Below are positions 34,110 through 45,655 of a stretch of 64,000 nucleotides of DNA, in pieces; the stretch's first letter is position 1; each line of letters begins with the position of its first letter. The stretch spans positions 35,732,140 to 35,796,139 of the forward strand of contig NC_058342.1 of NCBI RefSeq assembly GCF_905475395.1, given 5' to 3'. The notes beneath the pieces were generated by a model, which searched no databases, was not told the DNA's origin, and saw only the letters and a list, made by a program, of their open reading frames with translations. Origin of the DNA: Chrysoperla carnea. Taxonomy: Eukaryota; Arthropoda; Insecta; Neuroptera; Chrysopidae. The position numbers and the translations under genes were made by a program.

Positions 34110-34240
34110 TGACAATTAACTCAATCAATTGTTTGTTTTCATTTGATTTAAGGAGATATGCAAGGATTGAATAATGCTACGGATTCATAACAAAGTTTAC
34201 AAAAATCACAAAAAATTCCTAGGTCATCGGGTCTTTTTAT
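34110..34240 (-). repeat. Dispersed repeat directly upstream of vri acceptor
   Basis: Read in reverse, GATGACCTAGGAATTTTTTG, TGATTTTTGTAAACTTTGTT, ATTATTCAATCC and GCATATCTCCTTAA match 50685-50815 in order. It begins about 40 bp upstream of the vrille exon acceptor. Its outer end (CAATTAACTCAATCAATTG) resembles the 3' end of family A. Confidence 0.6.
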
Positions 34241-35178
34241 TAATTTTTATCGTTCGAGATGTGACATTGTGTGACAAAGCGTTGAAGGTAAGAAAGCTTT
34301 GTAATGTCACATGTCAATCTAAGGCGTTTTGATATCAAAGCGAAAGTGTCAATTAATGAGTAATAATTTTATCAATATTCTTCAAGCTTTAAGCTTTAAA
34401 ATCATCAACAAAAACTTTAAAATCATCAACTGTACGGTTTATGGGAAATGTGCCCTTTTTTCGGTAAAAAAAACTGACTTTGATAGTTAATTTCTCCTAA
34501 ACCATAATCGATATGAATTTTTCAATATTGATCATTGATTGATAAATAAAATTTCCAATTTTTTTGATCATTTTGATAATAAACGATATTTCCATGAAAA
34601 ACCACGCGTGTACTTGTTTGAACCTTGCATTGAAAAGTAAGATCCAAAATAAACCACTATCAGAGGTGGCGGGTGTCGTTGCTGCCTACATGATTGTATG
34701 CATGTATCGATTATACGTAACACGATATCTTTAATCAATAACAAAAATTTTCAAATGATTTTTATCAAAAAATTTTTGTAATTAAAAATTATTTTTAAAA
34801 TAACAATAAATTTTTTAAAATTGAATTCTATAAATAACACATACATTTACATTTTATTATTTAAATTATTTTATGGTTTTTTTTTACAGAGTGCTCGGTA
34901 AATAACATGCTAAACTGTGTTTCTTTCAATCTGATCAATAAAATTTTAAACTAATTTCATAAAATAACTAAAATGAAGAATAGAGCATTAAAATTCTATG
35001 AAAATGTCGAGTTGGGTCACCCAATTCTATTGGTATCACAGCTTGTCTTTTGACGATTTTTCTTTGGGTGAAGGTGTTCTTATAATCAAATTAGCTCTTA
35101 GTAACATTTATCTCAGAGAATAATTAATTTTTTTAGATAGAAAGTACCCCAAAATACTACTCCCTTTAATAATCACCT

Positions 35179-35193
35179 CCCCCCCCCCCCCCC
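35179..35193. repeat. Poly-C run (15 C)
   Basis: Fifteen consecutive C in a window where G+C is scarce. It could form an i-motif/G-quadruplex pair, or its length may be a sequencing artefact. Confidence 0.8.
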
Positions 35194-35249
35194 GATACAT
35201 GGCGATACAGTCATGATCATAGTCGATATTGATTCTTCTAGGTTCTAGT

Positions 35250-35870
35250 TTTTGACAGATACGTCTATGTTTTCGTTTTTTAATAGGGATCATTTCGTAA
35301 ACAGGGGTTCACGCACTAACGCCATTTGTTTGTGTATGAAATCAAGTATATCGACGAATGCCATCTGTTGGGGCATAAATGAACGAAGTTGTAAAAGTTT
35401 CCTAAATAAGAATTTCTTGGATGGAAATTTCTATGTTCGCGGAAAATTCTGATTTAGGACGTAAAAAATCTTCAGCTATGGGAATTCCTCGGGCACCTAG
35501 ACTATTAAGTACTTATTTTGGCAACAAAATGAAAGCAGGTAGAGTGGTAGCCGTAATCAGAAGTCGTACAGTAGTACAATATTTATGGCTGGCCGCGGCG
35601 CACAGAAGCAGATTACATGATTCTGAGTGATAGTGATATTATTGTGTATTTCATTTAATAACGGATTTGTCGTTGCAACGTGACCGTTTCACGTGTTTAG
35701 AACACACTATTATTAATACATACATATACATACTCATTACTAACACACATAACTCAACTCTCGTGGCGTTTGTATTTACATTTTCATTTTACACTAACAC
35801 TGAACACTGAATACTCGTGGTTGTCATAAGCACGTTTTAAAATTATACTCTAACTTTAATCATGCCATTT
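35250..35870. promoter_or_regulatory. Candidate proximal vrille regulatory region
   Basis: This stretch, 1.2-1.8 kb upstream of the vri coding exon, is noticeably less AT-rich than its surroundings (CCGCGGCG-like pieces near 35595). It contains the perfect E-box CACGTG at 35690-35695 in a TTTCACGTGTTT context. Drosophila vri is activated by CLK/CYC through such E-boxes. A short open frame (35421-35630, plus) overlaps but has no recognisable domain. That this is a promoter is inference from composition, position and the E-box. Confidence 0.35.
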
Positions 35871-36310
35871 ATACAGGGCCGTAACTCTAACAAAACACTG
35901 ATTTTTCAGTATAATTTATCACACTTTTATTTCAGTGGCCTGCAGTTTTATTTTTATTAGAAGGTAGAATTTTTCGTCAACTAACTTTCGATTTTTTTGT
36001 ATTTTTCTTTGAGCACAACTTCAGAACGAAAGAAGTGGTGAAGTTGGCTACTTATCACCTGGGTTTCTTTCTGTACACTTCGAGGAACAAGCACATATCA
36101 AGAAACCAGACGGAAAAAAATTCCTCTTAACTTCAAAGGCAGAAAAGTCGAATTTCACCGGTTTATTGAAGGTAAAGAGACTCCAAACCTTTCTTAAAGG
36201 TTGAGTCTGTCTATCCAATAACCTGGGTCTCTTCTGTACACGTCGAGAAACAAGTACCTACATAAAAAGAAAGCCAGCAGAAAAATTTCTATCAACAACT
36301 ACCTCGGTTC

Positions 36311-36560
36311 CCTGATAAAAAAGTCCGATTGAATTCCGATTTAAACTTCCAATTCATTTCGATTGAATTCTAATTCAATCCTATAGAATCCAATATGAAA
36401 TTTCCAATTCGATCCCATTTATGAATTGGGATCAATTAAATCCGATTCAGTCAATTGGAATGAATTGGAATAAATCGAAACTTTTTTTACAATGGAATCC
36501 TATTCATTCCGATTGATTGAATTGGAAATTTCCGATTCATGAATCGAATTTTTTTTTTAG
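36311..36560. repeat. Cryptic GATTCAATTGGAAT-type repeat element, copy 2
   Basis: Opens with CCCTGATAAAAAAGTCCGAT and is filled with degenerate forms of ATTGGAATGAATTGGAAT on both strands, like 22605-22840. It ends near a T-rich run and AGCTTGGGTATA. Confidence 0.65.
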
Positions 36561-36979
36561 CTTGGGTATATTACTAAAACATACTCCTAAAAATAACTCT
36601 CTCAGATGATACGATCCTGTTATTACTATTACTATAAGTAATTAGTATTACATCTATTATGTTATTTTCTATTTTTCATTTGTTGATTCCATAACTTTTG
36701 TTATGAAATAATAAAATGAGGCCAAAGGTTCTTTCCTATTATTTTTATCTTATGTAATCATATTTTCAACACCTTACTCATTTTCCATTGATTACATAAT
36801 TAAGATCACGTTATTCTTTATTTTTAAACTAACAATTTTACATTACTGCGAAAAGGGTTTCGCTTTTACGAAAATGTACAAATTTGACAATTCTGTAATA
36901 TTTTGAAAGTAGTAATTTTGGATCATGATCGCATTTGGAAAAGTCAATTCAATTCATAAGCGTTATTATAGAAATTTGA

Positions 36980-37271
36980 GAGCCTAAATGGCCGAGCGGT
37001 CTAAGGCGTTTGTCTTCGACTGTTTGTCCATTTACACTTAGGTTGCGGGTTCAAATCCAGGCAGCGACAGTGTGAACAATTTATAATTAATGGGAGTGCA
37101 GAATTGATCACAATGTCGTCGCTTGGATAAGATCGAAGTAACTGACTCCACCCACATCAAAATTGTAATTGTAAATATGTTTGTAATTAAATAAATAAAG
37201 ATTAACAAATAATGATGTGGGTCTGTTATAGGTGAATATGTCAGAGAAACGGAGGTTAAACCCCATTTTTA
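36980..37271 (+). mobile_element. tRNA-derived SINE, full length with 17-bp target-site duplication
   Basis: The head contains RNA polymerase III promoter boxes: A box TGGCCGAGCGG and B box GGTTCAAATCC, closest to a Leu/Ser-type tRNA. A tRNA-unrelated body follows, with TTATAATTAATGGGAG, GTCGTCGCTTGGATAAG and AATAAATAAAGATTAAC, then a TTATT-type tail. The exact direct repeat TTATTATAGAAATTTGA flanks it at 36963-36979 and 37272-37288. Other copies are at 63130-63440 (plus) and 61765-62020 (minus). It is not a real tRNA gene: the acceptor arms do not pair. Confidence 0.92.
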
Positions 37272-38134
37272 TTATTATAGAAATTTGATCGGAACCTGTA
37301 AGGTCACGAAAAACGTTTTAAATTTAGAAATATGAGTACACGTAATTTATTCAAACAATATGGCGGAAATGAAAATCTTCACCATAAAACTTTATTTGAA
37401 AAAGTGATCTTGTCCTCTCAAAAAGTGATTATCTTTCAAAAAATAGTTGAAAGTTACAAAAATAGTCAAGTTGTACCTGTTATAGAATTTTTAATAGGTT
37501 TATGTTTTGTACGGTGGTCGTAAATAAATAATATTGACAAAACATTTAATTTAAAATTGATAAATAAAAATAAAAATTTCTTATTGATAATAAATTTTTT
37601 TACTATGATTGGATTAATCAAAATAATTGATGGCTGACTGTGGCTACCAAAGTTGAGTACTGGCCACGATCTGATCACCATACCACGCGTTTAATTAAAA
37701 ATTTAATTTGAATTCTTAATTCTAATTAAATTTTAGCAATGCCAATAAAATTAATCGATAAAACTCGACAAACCATTATATCCAGATTCTTTGGAATGAT
37801 TTTTAGCGAAAGAATTAGAAAGCCGAAACAGGAGAATAACAGCAAATTTGTTTCATTTCAGAAAACATAATATCTTATAAACATAATTTATTGCAGTCAA
37901 CACATTTTGACGACGTGACAAAAGTAAGCAGAAGGAACAGCGCGCGACACATGTTTGTTTGCATAAAAAAATATGTAAATATTTATATATAAAACAAAAA
38001 TATTTTTATTTAAAACAATAATTATTATGTCATGTTTTTTTTGAATTAGTTCAGACGCTTGATCAAAATTCTCTAGCAAATTTTACATTTACCAAACTAT
38101 AAAAAAACTCGCTTCAGCAAGCTCTAGTCCTTTA

Positions 38135-38345
38135 TTTATCCAATAGATGTCAGGAAGTGTCATACTTTACAATCAATGTTTAAGTTTTTCCTGAAAACTC
38201 GGGTAAAACGACATTTTCTAAAAATGAAACCTAGTTAGATCGATTTTTCGCCCCAAAAACCCCCTGCATACTAATTTTCATGAAAATCGTTGGAACCGTT
38301 TCCGAGATTGATGATATATTAGTAACTCATCAAAGTAATCCATAG
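38135..38345 (-). repeat. Dispersed repeat family B, copy 1
   Basis: Reverse-oriented relative of 43145-43400 and 59130-59345. Shared blocks include TCTCGGAAACGG, CAACGATTTTCA, AACTGAAACATTGACTGCAA-like and CCTGACATCTATTGG. No coding frame. Confidence 0.65.
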
Positions 38346-38849
38346 TACTCATAGTTTTTCGACGGAGGGTTATTACTTCAGCAGCAATGGTGACCACAAG
38401 CTCTCAAAAAAGCTCTAAGACAAATGCTCCATCTCTTCGATCGTCTATGAAAATCTATTTATGAAAGTTGAATTGATGGCACACGGTCAGACTACACAGT
38501 CTATGGAATCATACTTTTAAAAATATGATTCTAAAACAAAGCATTCATAATTAAGGAATTCTACAACGGAATGAGTCTACAAACAAGCACATTGATTACA
38601 TATAAAAATGTTGTATATTATCAAATTAAACGATTTTCATAGAATTATTTTTAAAAATTTATTATCTAATCTGAATAATATATTAAAATACAGGTGGCAC
38701 TCCCAAAAACAAAATAAAACTAAACACTATGCATGTCTAGGACTTTTAAATTTAAAAATAGAAAACATCTTCGAGTTTTAAAATCCTTATTTTTCGGGAA
38801 AATGTTTTTAAAACCAGCCTCACAACCCAACCTCACTTTTTATGCCTAA

Positions 38850-38985
38850 AAATTTCAGTTTGATATCTTTTTTCATTTTTGAGTTATTGTGTTGACAAAC
38901 AGACGGACAGACAACCGAAAAAAGGCTAACTAGATGATTTTATAAACACTTATACTAAAATTTTGTTGGTAGCATCAAAAGTACT
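38850..38985 (-). mobile_element. Family A repeat copy (fragment)
   Basis: Minus-oriented fragment with the TTTTTGAGTTATTGTGTTGA, CAGACGGACAGACAACCG, AACTAGATGATTTTATAAAC and AAAATTTTGTTGGTAGCATC blocks of family A. Confidence 0.7.
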
Positions 38986-40458
38986 CGAATGAGGGGAAAA
39001 GCGTGCCGCCCTGTATCTATATATAAAAATTTTTTTTTTAAAATTAAGTGAATCATTTGATTAATAAATTATTAATAATAAAGTAAATGTTTTGATATTT
39101 CATAATAATCATTTATTTCATTAATTAAAAACAAAGGAAAATATTTTATTTACTTTTTTTCTAAGGACCGCCCACAATATGTGACTTAACATTTGTGTAC
39201 TTAAAGAACGTGTGAGTATTCAGTACTTAAGTTTATTTTATTTCAAAGTCACTTGTCGAGCTTGAGCATGCGGAGAAAATTTCGCTGTCGATTTACAAGT
39301 TTTACAGTCAATATGATATTTGTAATAGCTTTTGCTATATTAACGCATTATATTAAAAATTCAAACCGACCTTTTCGGGCATTCTACCAAAGAACGCCAC
39401 CTTCCGGTCTAGCCATAATTTCAACCATAATTGCTCATTGATTTGATGCATACTCAATTGTAATGAGAGACTTTCCACTATTTGGTTAAGTTACATCATA
39501 TTATTAAATTTTTATTTCTGTCACATGTTTTTGTAAAGTGAAAATTTATTTTTAATCGTCCACAAAAGTTTTGTTTGTGATATAAATATGATAACAAAAG
39601 TTTGTAATTAAAAAAATTTTTCAAAATACACACGTAATCATAATATTGGGTGTCCCTCCTAAAACTATAGCATTGGAAGAATGCATCAACAGTTTTTCAA
39701 TTCGGCAAGTAAATATTTCTCGAGTTAACGATTTCAATTCAAGGAAATAAGTATAAGACTGTTAAAAAATTTACTTAGACATATTTTTATTAAAAAAACT
39801 ATGGGAAAATACCTGTTGCAACAGATTTCATCTAGTTCAATCATCCATTATATAATTATTTATCAAATGACGTTGTTAGGGGAAAATTTTTGTAAACAAA
39901 ATGAATAATTAATTTTCTATGAATTCAGCTGACGTATTTTTCGCATGAATATTGGTTATGTTTATGACACAGACAAATATTTATTGAAACGTCTTAGGTA
40001 TGACGTAATTTTCTTATAAAACATGCATAACCGTATTATCGTGTCAGACAAATGACAATCGAGGACGAATGTTTATGACATATTTTTATAGAATTCTAGA
40101 AAGGTCATCGGTCGATACGTTATCTTCAGTGACATGATATGTCTCAAAATGAGTCATTTATATCGGGTGAATGTACATATGTCTATTGTTTATTGTTTAA
40201 GTGTCTCATCGAAAAATCAGATCATCAAACTCACTTTTTTTTCGATTTCTTTGTATTGTATTCTAAGTATTTCGAACTAAACTGAAAAAAAATTCTTACC
40301 AACCGATATGAGGTTGTCTCAACATGATTGCGAGTACAAATATGGTGAAAGGGGCCACGAATGTGATAAAACTACCGCACGGGGTTGAGTAGTGAAGTGG
40401 ACACAAACGCATGATTTGTTTGTATTAAAGTAATATACTGTCTAAAAAATTTAACATA

Positions 40459-40690
40459 GTATATATGAAATATACATAGTATATTAAGTTTAGTCCCAAG
40501 TTTGTAACGCTTAAATAAAATAAAATACCTAATTAGTCCATTTCCGGTTGTCCGTCCGTCTGTGGACACGATAACTCAAAAACGAAAAAAGATATCGAGC
40601 TGAAATTTTTACAGCGTACTCAGGACGTAAAAAGTGAGGTCAAGTTCGTAAATGAGCATCATAGGTCAATTGGGTCTTGAACCAGAAACA
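40459..40690 (+). mobile_element. Family A repeat copy (5' half)
   Basis: Nearly identical to the corresponding part of 45113-45655 (ATATACATAGTATATTAAGT, the CACGATAACTCAAAAACGAA block, AGCATCATAGGTCAATTGGG), then breaks off after the GGGTCTTG block. Confidence 0.85.
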
Positions 40691-41964
40691 TATGGATTAC
40701 TATTGATTTTAGTGTCTTCATATTGTCTTATACATTTAGTAATTTTTTTTTTACAGTGTACGAAATAAAATTCACGTAAATTAAAAAAACTAATATCTTA
40801 TTACCTGTTCATTTTTAAGATGCGAGTAAATGTTAAAAAATTAGATCATTTTAAAAATAAGATAAATTTTTTTAAACGATAAAATGAAATAAGACGATGA
40901 TGCTATTTTGATCTGTTTTTGTAAACAGTAAACACGACTTATGACTTCCTGGTGATATAAATAAAAAAAAGTATGTTGTAAGAATTTCCGTTAAGTACGT
41001 ACTTTACTTATGTGACAATTACGACTTAGTTTAATCCAAATTTATTTATAATTCCTTCCACTTAAATAATTACTTGATTTGGTGAATCATTCAGGTGCGA
41101 AGAACTTTTTTTGAGAAGGTTAACCTTAGACCTTAGATTGATGGTCATTTTAAGAGGTCAAATTTGTTACGCTTAAATTATCATACTGATTAAGGAAAGT
41201 TTCATGTCAAAAACACTTTTACCCGTCATGCAAACTTTCGTGGACTATCGTCTCCAAGAAGACTCGTCAAAATTTGCCGAAGTGCAATCACTACCACGCT
41301 CGTCATGCTTTACAAGAACATCGCAGTGACAAAGCGAGATGAGGACACGCGAGACACCATAATTATCCCTCCCACACGATAAGAAATGCATGGCATTTAT
41401 TACAATGCTGGTATGGTATAGGGACAGATACTTAAACGTGCTACTTCGCGAGCAACTATCCCATTTTGCTCCTTTCTCGTATGACTAATCTCTTAAAAAT
41501 TTAACCCTCAAAATAATCTGATAAAAATTTCTAAAATTAATAAAAAAAACGATTATGATACAATTTATAATTAATAAATAATTTTAATTTATCCGTAAAT
41601 GTTATTTGACGTGCAAGGGCAGTAGCGGGGCGGAAATGATGTAATTAATGATAAAAATAAATAAGTTATGTAGTAATAATTGTGTTTTTTTTTTTTTTTT
41701 AATTCAACTGAATGAAAAATAACTTAAAAAAATACCTTAAAGGAAAAATGTAAATTATTTGAAAATAATTAAAAATTCTTATATAATCAGAAAAATCCAG
41801 TCACGTTTTATAAATGAAAAAATGTGCTCAACTTTGAATTGAATGACATAACAAAAAATTTAAATTTAAAAACACAATAATATTTAATATCATGTACAAC
41901 AAAGTATGGGGTTCGATACCACACTCTAACCGATAAACAAACTTTACTTTAAATGTAAAATATT

Positions 41965-42215
41965 GATATTTATTATAATCAGATGTCTATGAATATATCT
42001 GTCAAACTTATTTGTGTTATTTCGTATAATGATACAAATATTACGTCATCAAATTGGATGCCCACGTTTTTGACAGTTTAAAAATGGTTTAAAATTTAAG
42101 TTTTTGGTAAGAAAGTTTGTGTATTTTTCCTAAATAAATTTTTGGTGGCTTTTTATTAGCAAAATCAACATTTTGAAGTATTTTTTCAAAAATAGTGGAA
42201 TATCTTATTATACTT
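41965..42215 (+). repeat. Left member of an inverted ~250-bp repeat pair
   Basis: TCAGATGTCTATGAATATAT, CAAATTGGATGCCCACGTTT, TTTTGGTAAGAAAGTTTGTG and TTTTTCAAAAATAGTGGAAT occur in order here and, reverse complemented, at 48288-48540. The two copies differ at only a few positions by eye. Confidence 0.85.
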
Positions 42216-42964
42216 TCATAAAAAACTAGTAATATAAAAAAAAAAAACCCGTCATTTATGAACAGTAATTACAAGTTATCAAAGATCAGAATCTCTTATT
42301 TAAGAGTTTATTGTACAACTTCAATTATTATTACATAGGTGTCGTTTTTTCGATTGAAAAAAGTTTAATTTTCTTAGGTTACGATGTTATATATGTAGCT
42401 CTATATTCTTAGCATGTTGATGACGATAAACCATAAGATTTTACCATAAAAAATCATAATTATTCCCTCTATTGAAATAAATTTGTGATATAATGTTACT
42501 GAATCCTAATTAATAATATTAGGATTCGCATAAAATTGTAAAAAAAAAAAAATTATAAATATATATATAATTATTTAAATAAAACATATATCTCACATGT
42601 ATAAAATTTAAAAACGTGTTTCCATGAAGCAAATACACGTGAAAGTCTCCTCTCCAATCTAATTGCTCAGTTTTTAGATTTCGTCATATGTATAAAACTA
42701 TTATGTTATGTATATCCAACTCCAATATGTATTGCATGTATTTAATCATTGGTCCGTCTGTCTCATTTAGTCTATTTGTCTGTTAGTCTGTCCATCTGTC
42801 GGTCGGTAGTCACTTGGTACAAGTGGCGCGCGAGAAACACACATACACATGTGTGTGTGTGTTGTTTTATAATATTATATAATTTTATATTAAATGAATA
42901 ATAAATAGAAGCAGTGATTTTAAAACAGTTCTCATTTAAATCAAAAGATTCAACAGTTCGATGA

Positions 42965-43095
42965 ATAAAATAGGGCAGACTGCCGGGCTCGTTAACACAA
43001 GAGAGGGTTGTCTTAAACACTCCTGTCTCCTGAACGTGTCATTCCGAGAAGCAGTTGCTCCGTAATTTCTCCGGAGCATGGTGTGGACAACCACA
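42965..43095 (+). pseudogene. LINE RNase H-region fragment
   Basis: The plus strand reads like GSLVNTREGCLKHSCLLNVS, a decayed relative of the DSLAREESFQTPLLPEPV segment seen at 58680-58740. It is too short and too mutated to be more than a relic. Confidence 0.55.
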
Positions 43096-43144
43096 GCCTG
43101 ATCAGATCTGACCTTCTACGCAGAGCCTAGCCTCTACAGAAATC

Positions 43145-43400
43145 TGTAGATTAATCTCGGAAACGGCTCCAACGATTTTCAGGGCGTTTTTGAAACGAAA
43201 ATTCGTTCTAGATAAGTTTTATTTTTAGACATTGTCGTTTTATCCGGGTTTTCAGGAATAACTGAAACATTGACTGCAAAATATGACTTTTCCTGACATC
43301 TATTGGCGACGAAATAAAGTACATTAGCGGGACATTCAAATTGATATATGTGTGATAAAATTTGTGTCTCTTTTAACTAAAAAATACTGAGCTCTGTCAA
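43145..43400 (+). repeat. Dispersed repeat family B, copy 2
   Basis: Contains ATTAATCTCGGAAACGGCTC, TTTTCAGGAATAACTGAAAC, TTTTCCTGACATCTATTGGC, GACGAAATAAAGTACAT and CATTCAAATTGATAT, as in 59130-59345 and, inverted, in 38135-38345. Confidence 0.75.
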
Positions 43401-43714
43401 CAATTTCGTCTAGTTAAAGTTTTTTTTTAATTTAAAGAAATTTTTGTATTATGATGAAAAGTTATAAATTTTGGGTATCACTGGTTTAATTTATAATATA
43501 CACAAACGATTTCAATGACAGTTAGTCACATTTATAAATTGAATAGGCCGACTTTGCACGTGGTACATGTTACATGTTTACCCAATTAAATAATAAATGA
43601 CCTTTTTATCGATTATCGTTTAATGGAAAATTATATTTCTAAGAAAATATTTAAAAAAAAATCTACTTAAAAATTATTGAAATTTTATTTCAAACGAAAA
43701 AGGGAACAGAACTT

Positions 43715-44095
43715 CCGATCAGCGGACATCGACAGTAAAGTCGAATGTTGTGGTTATACACAGTTTGGCCTGACACATGCCCTGCGCAAAATCCGAGTAA
43801 TCAAGATGGGATTATCGTTGCCATTATTTGCTTCAGTAAATTACAGAGCATCTTGCTATAAAAATGAAAGGTTCAGGTGCAAGGGGGCGTTTCAGACGAA
43901 CCCTTCTCGTGCCAACGAGTCTGCTACTTCATTCTCTTTAACGCCAGAGTGACCCGGAACCCAAATCAGCCTGACTGTGTTGTTCAGTGCCAGGTGATTC
44001 AGGTTCTCGAAGCATTCATAGACTACCCTTGATTGAAATCTTGACGCTTCAAGGGCCCAAAGAGCGGCTTGGCTATCTGAGAAAAAAAACCGATA
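43715..44095 (-). pseudogene. R1/jockey-like LINE RNase H fragment, minus orientation
   Basis: The minus strand encodes, in broken frames, SDSQAALWALEASRFQSR, YECFENLNHL, a WVPGHSG-like block and NEVADSLARE: the RNase H domain of a LINE ORF2. Related copies are at 15705-16420 and 58480-58990. Confidence 0.75.
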
Positions 44096-45112
44096 ACACC
44101 AAGTTCGTCACATAACTAAAAATTATAATTTTTACGTATTATTTATTTTACAATAATTATATTATAGGGTAAACGAACTTGGAAATAAAGCGATGATGTA
44201 ATAAATAACTTGAATTGAAAGTTCATGAAACAGTAACGACCTCAACTCGACCTTTTAAAGTTCCAAGTATGATTCAAGACTTTTTGAGTAATTTGAGCAG
44301 TTAGCGAATCACATTCACAAAATTTTTACTGTTCTGCTTAGCTAAATTTGAGGTTTGAATTTTGAACAGAACAGAATAATTAATAATGATATTCAGATTC
44401 AAGTATTAATTGAAATGTTAACGAACCGGCCTTGAATGTCATTAACTCAAAAACTAGTACATTCAACTTACTATTTAGATATTAGTATTTATATTTATTA
44501 TTATAAATGTTCAGTTTAGGTACCGATCGTGTTTTAAAAATTTTTACAAGACCTAAACATTACAAGCTATACAATCATGAACGTCGTCAGTCAGTTTTCC
44601 AATGAGGGGGAATGAATAATGTCTCATGATGATCACAAGATGGTGTTTAGACGAAAAAAAGAATGATATAGAGTTCAAGCCAATTTATATAAGTTTAAGT
44701 TGCTCATACTTGATATTTTTAAAAGCTTTTGTCATATTAACACATTTTACCACATAAAATATGCGAAAGAGACTGTACACATCAATTGATTAACGCACAT
44801 TACGTATTTTCGTTTTAAACAAATGAAATCGAATCCAGGTCCTTTAGATATCCGACCCAGGACATAGCCAAACTTCGCCACTTCTGTTGCATGGGAGTGG
44901 TTCAATTATGTGTTACATATTTGCTTATTCGACCAGATTTCCGATCTGGGTTGAGTCACGGTAATTCTGTGTAATTTTTTCGTTTAATAGTTCGGGAATC
45001 AACCCAGTTTTACAGTGATTCAACCCATTTTTTGACGATCGCGCTTTAATGGATGATTTTTAATGTTCTGGCCATCTGATCTGTTTGGAGAATTAGTACT
45101 CTTGTTATACCA

Positions 45113-45655
45113 TGTATATATGAAATATACATAGTATATTGAGTTTAGTCCCAAGTTTGTAACGCTTAAAAATAATGATGCTAAGAAAAAAATTTTGTCA
45201 TAGGTGTTCATAAAATCACCTAATTAGTACATTTCCGGTTATCCGTCCGTCTGTGGACACGATAACTCAAAAACGAAAAAAGATATCGAGCTGAAATTTT
45301 TACAGCGTACTCAGGACGTAAAAAGTGAGGTCAAGTTCGTAAATGAGCATCATAGGTCAATTGGGTCTTGGGTCCGTAGGACCCATCTTGTAAACCGTTA
45401 GAGATAGAACAAAAGTTTAAATGTAAAAAATGTTCCTTATAAAAAATTAAACTTTTGTTTGAAACATTTTTTCGTAAACATCACTGTTTACCCGTGAGGG
45501 CGCCAATTAGGCGGAAATTTTATAATATGTACTATACTTGATTATCAGTTATGTATGTGTCACATGTATGTATGTGTAATGTGATAAAGAAATCAATACT
45601 GACTGCATGGTATTTCAACAATTAACTCAGTCAATTGTTTGTTTTCACTTGTTAG
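45113..45655 (+). mobile_element. Family A repeat, fullest copy (~545 bp)
   Basis: Runs from CATGTATATATGAAATATAC through the TTTAGTCCCAAGTTTGTAACG block, CACCTAATTAGTACATTTCC, CCGTCCGTCTGTGGACACGA, GGTCCGTAGGACCCATCTTG, CATCACTGTTTACCCGTGAG and AACAATTAACTCAGTCAATT to TTTTCACTTG. Other copies lie at 5765, 21333, 23876, 38850, 40459, 49310, 51335, 52310 and 59005. No transposase or reverse transcriptase frame is present, so it is non-autonomous; its class is not clear to me. Confidence 0.85.

Noticed and set aside
35250-35630. Two overlapping plus-strand frames as genes
   Set aside because: No domain, no splice support, and the region is better explained as vri upstream sequence.
36984-37060. 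tRNA gene
   Set aside because: A and B boxes are present but the acceptor arms do not pair, the element continues into a SINE body, and it is flanked by a 17-bp target duplication.
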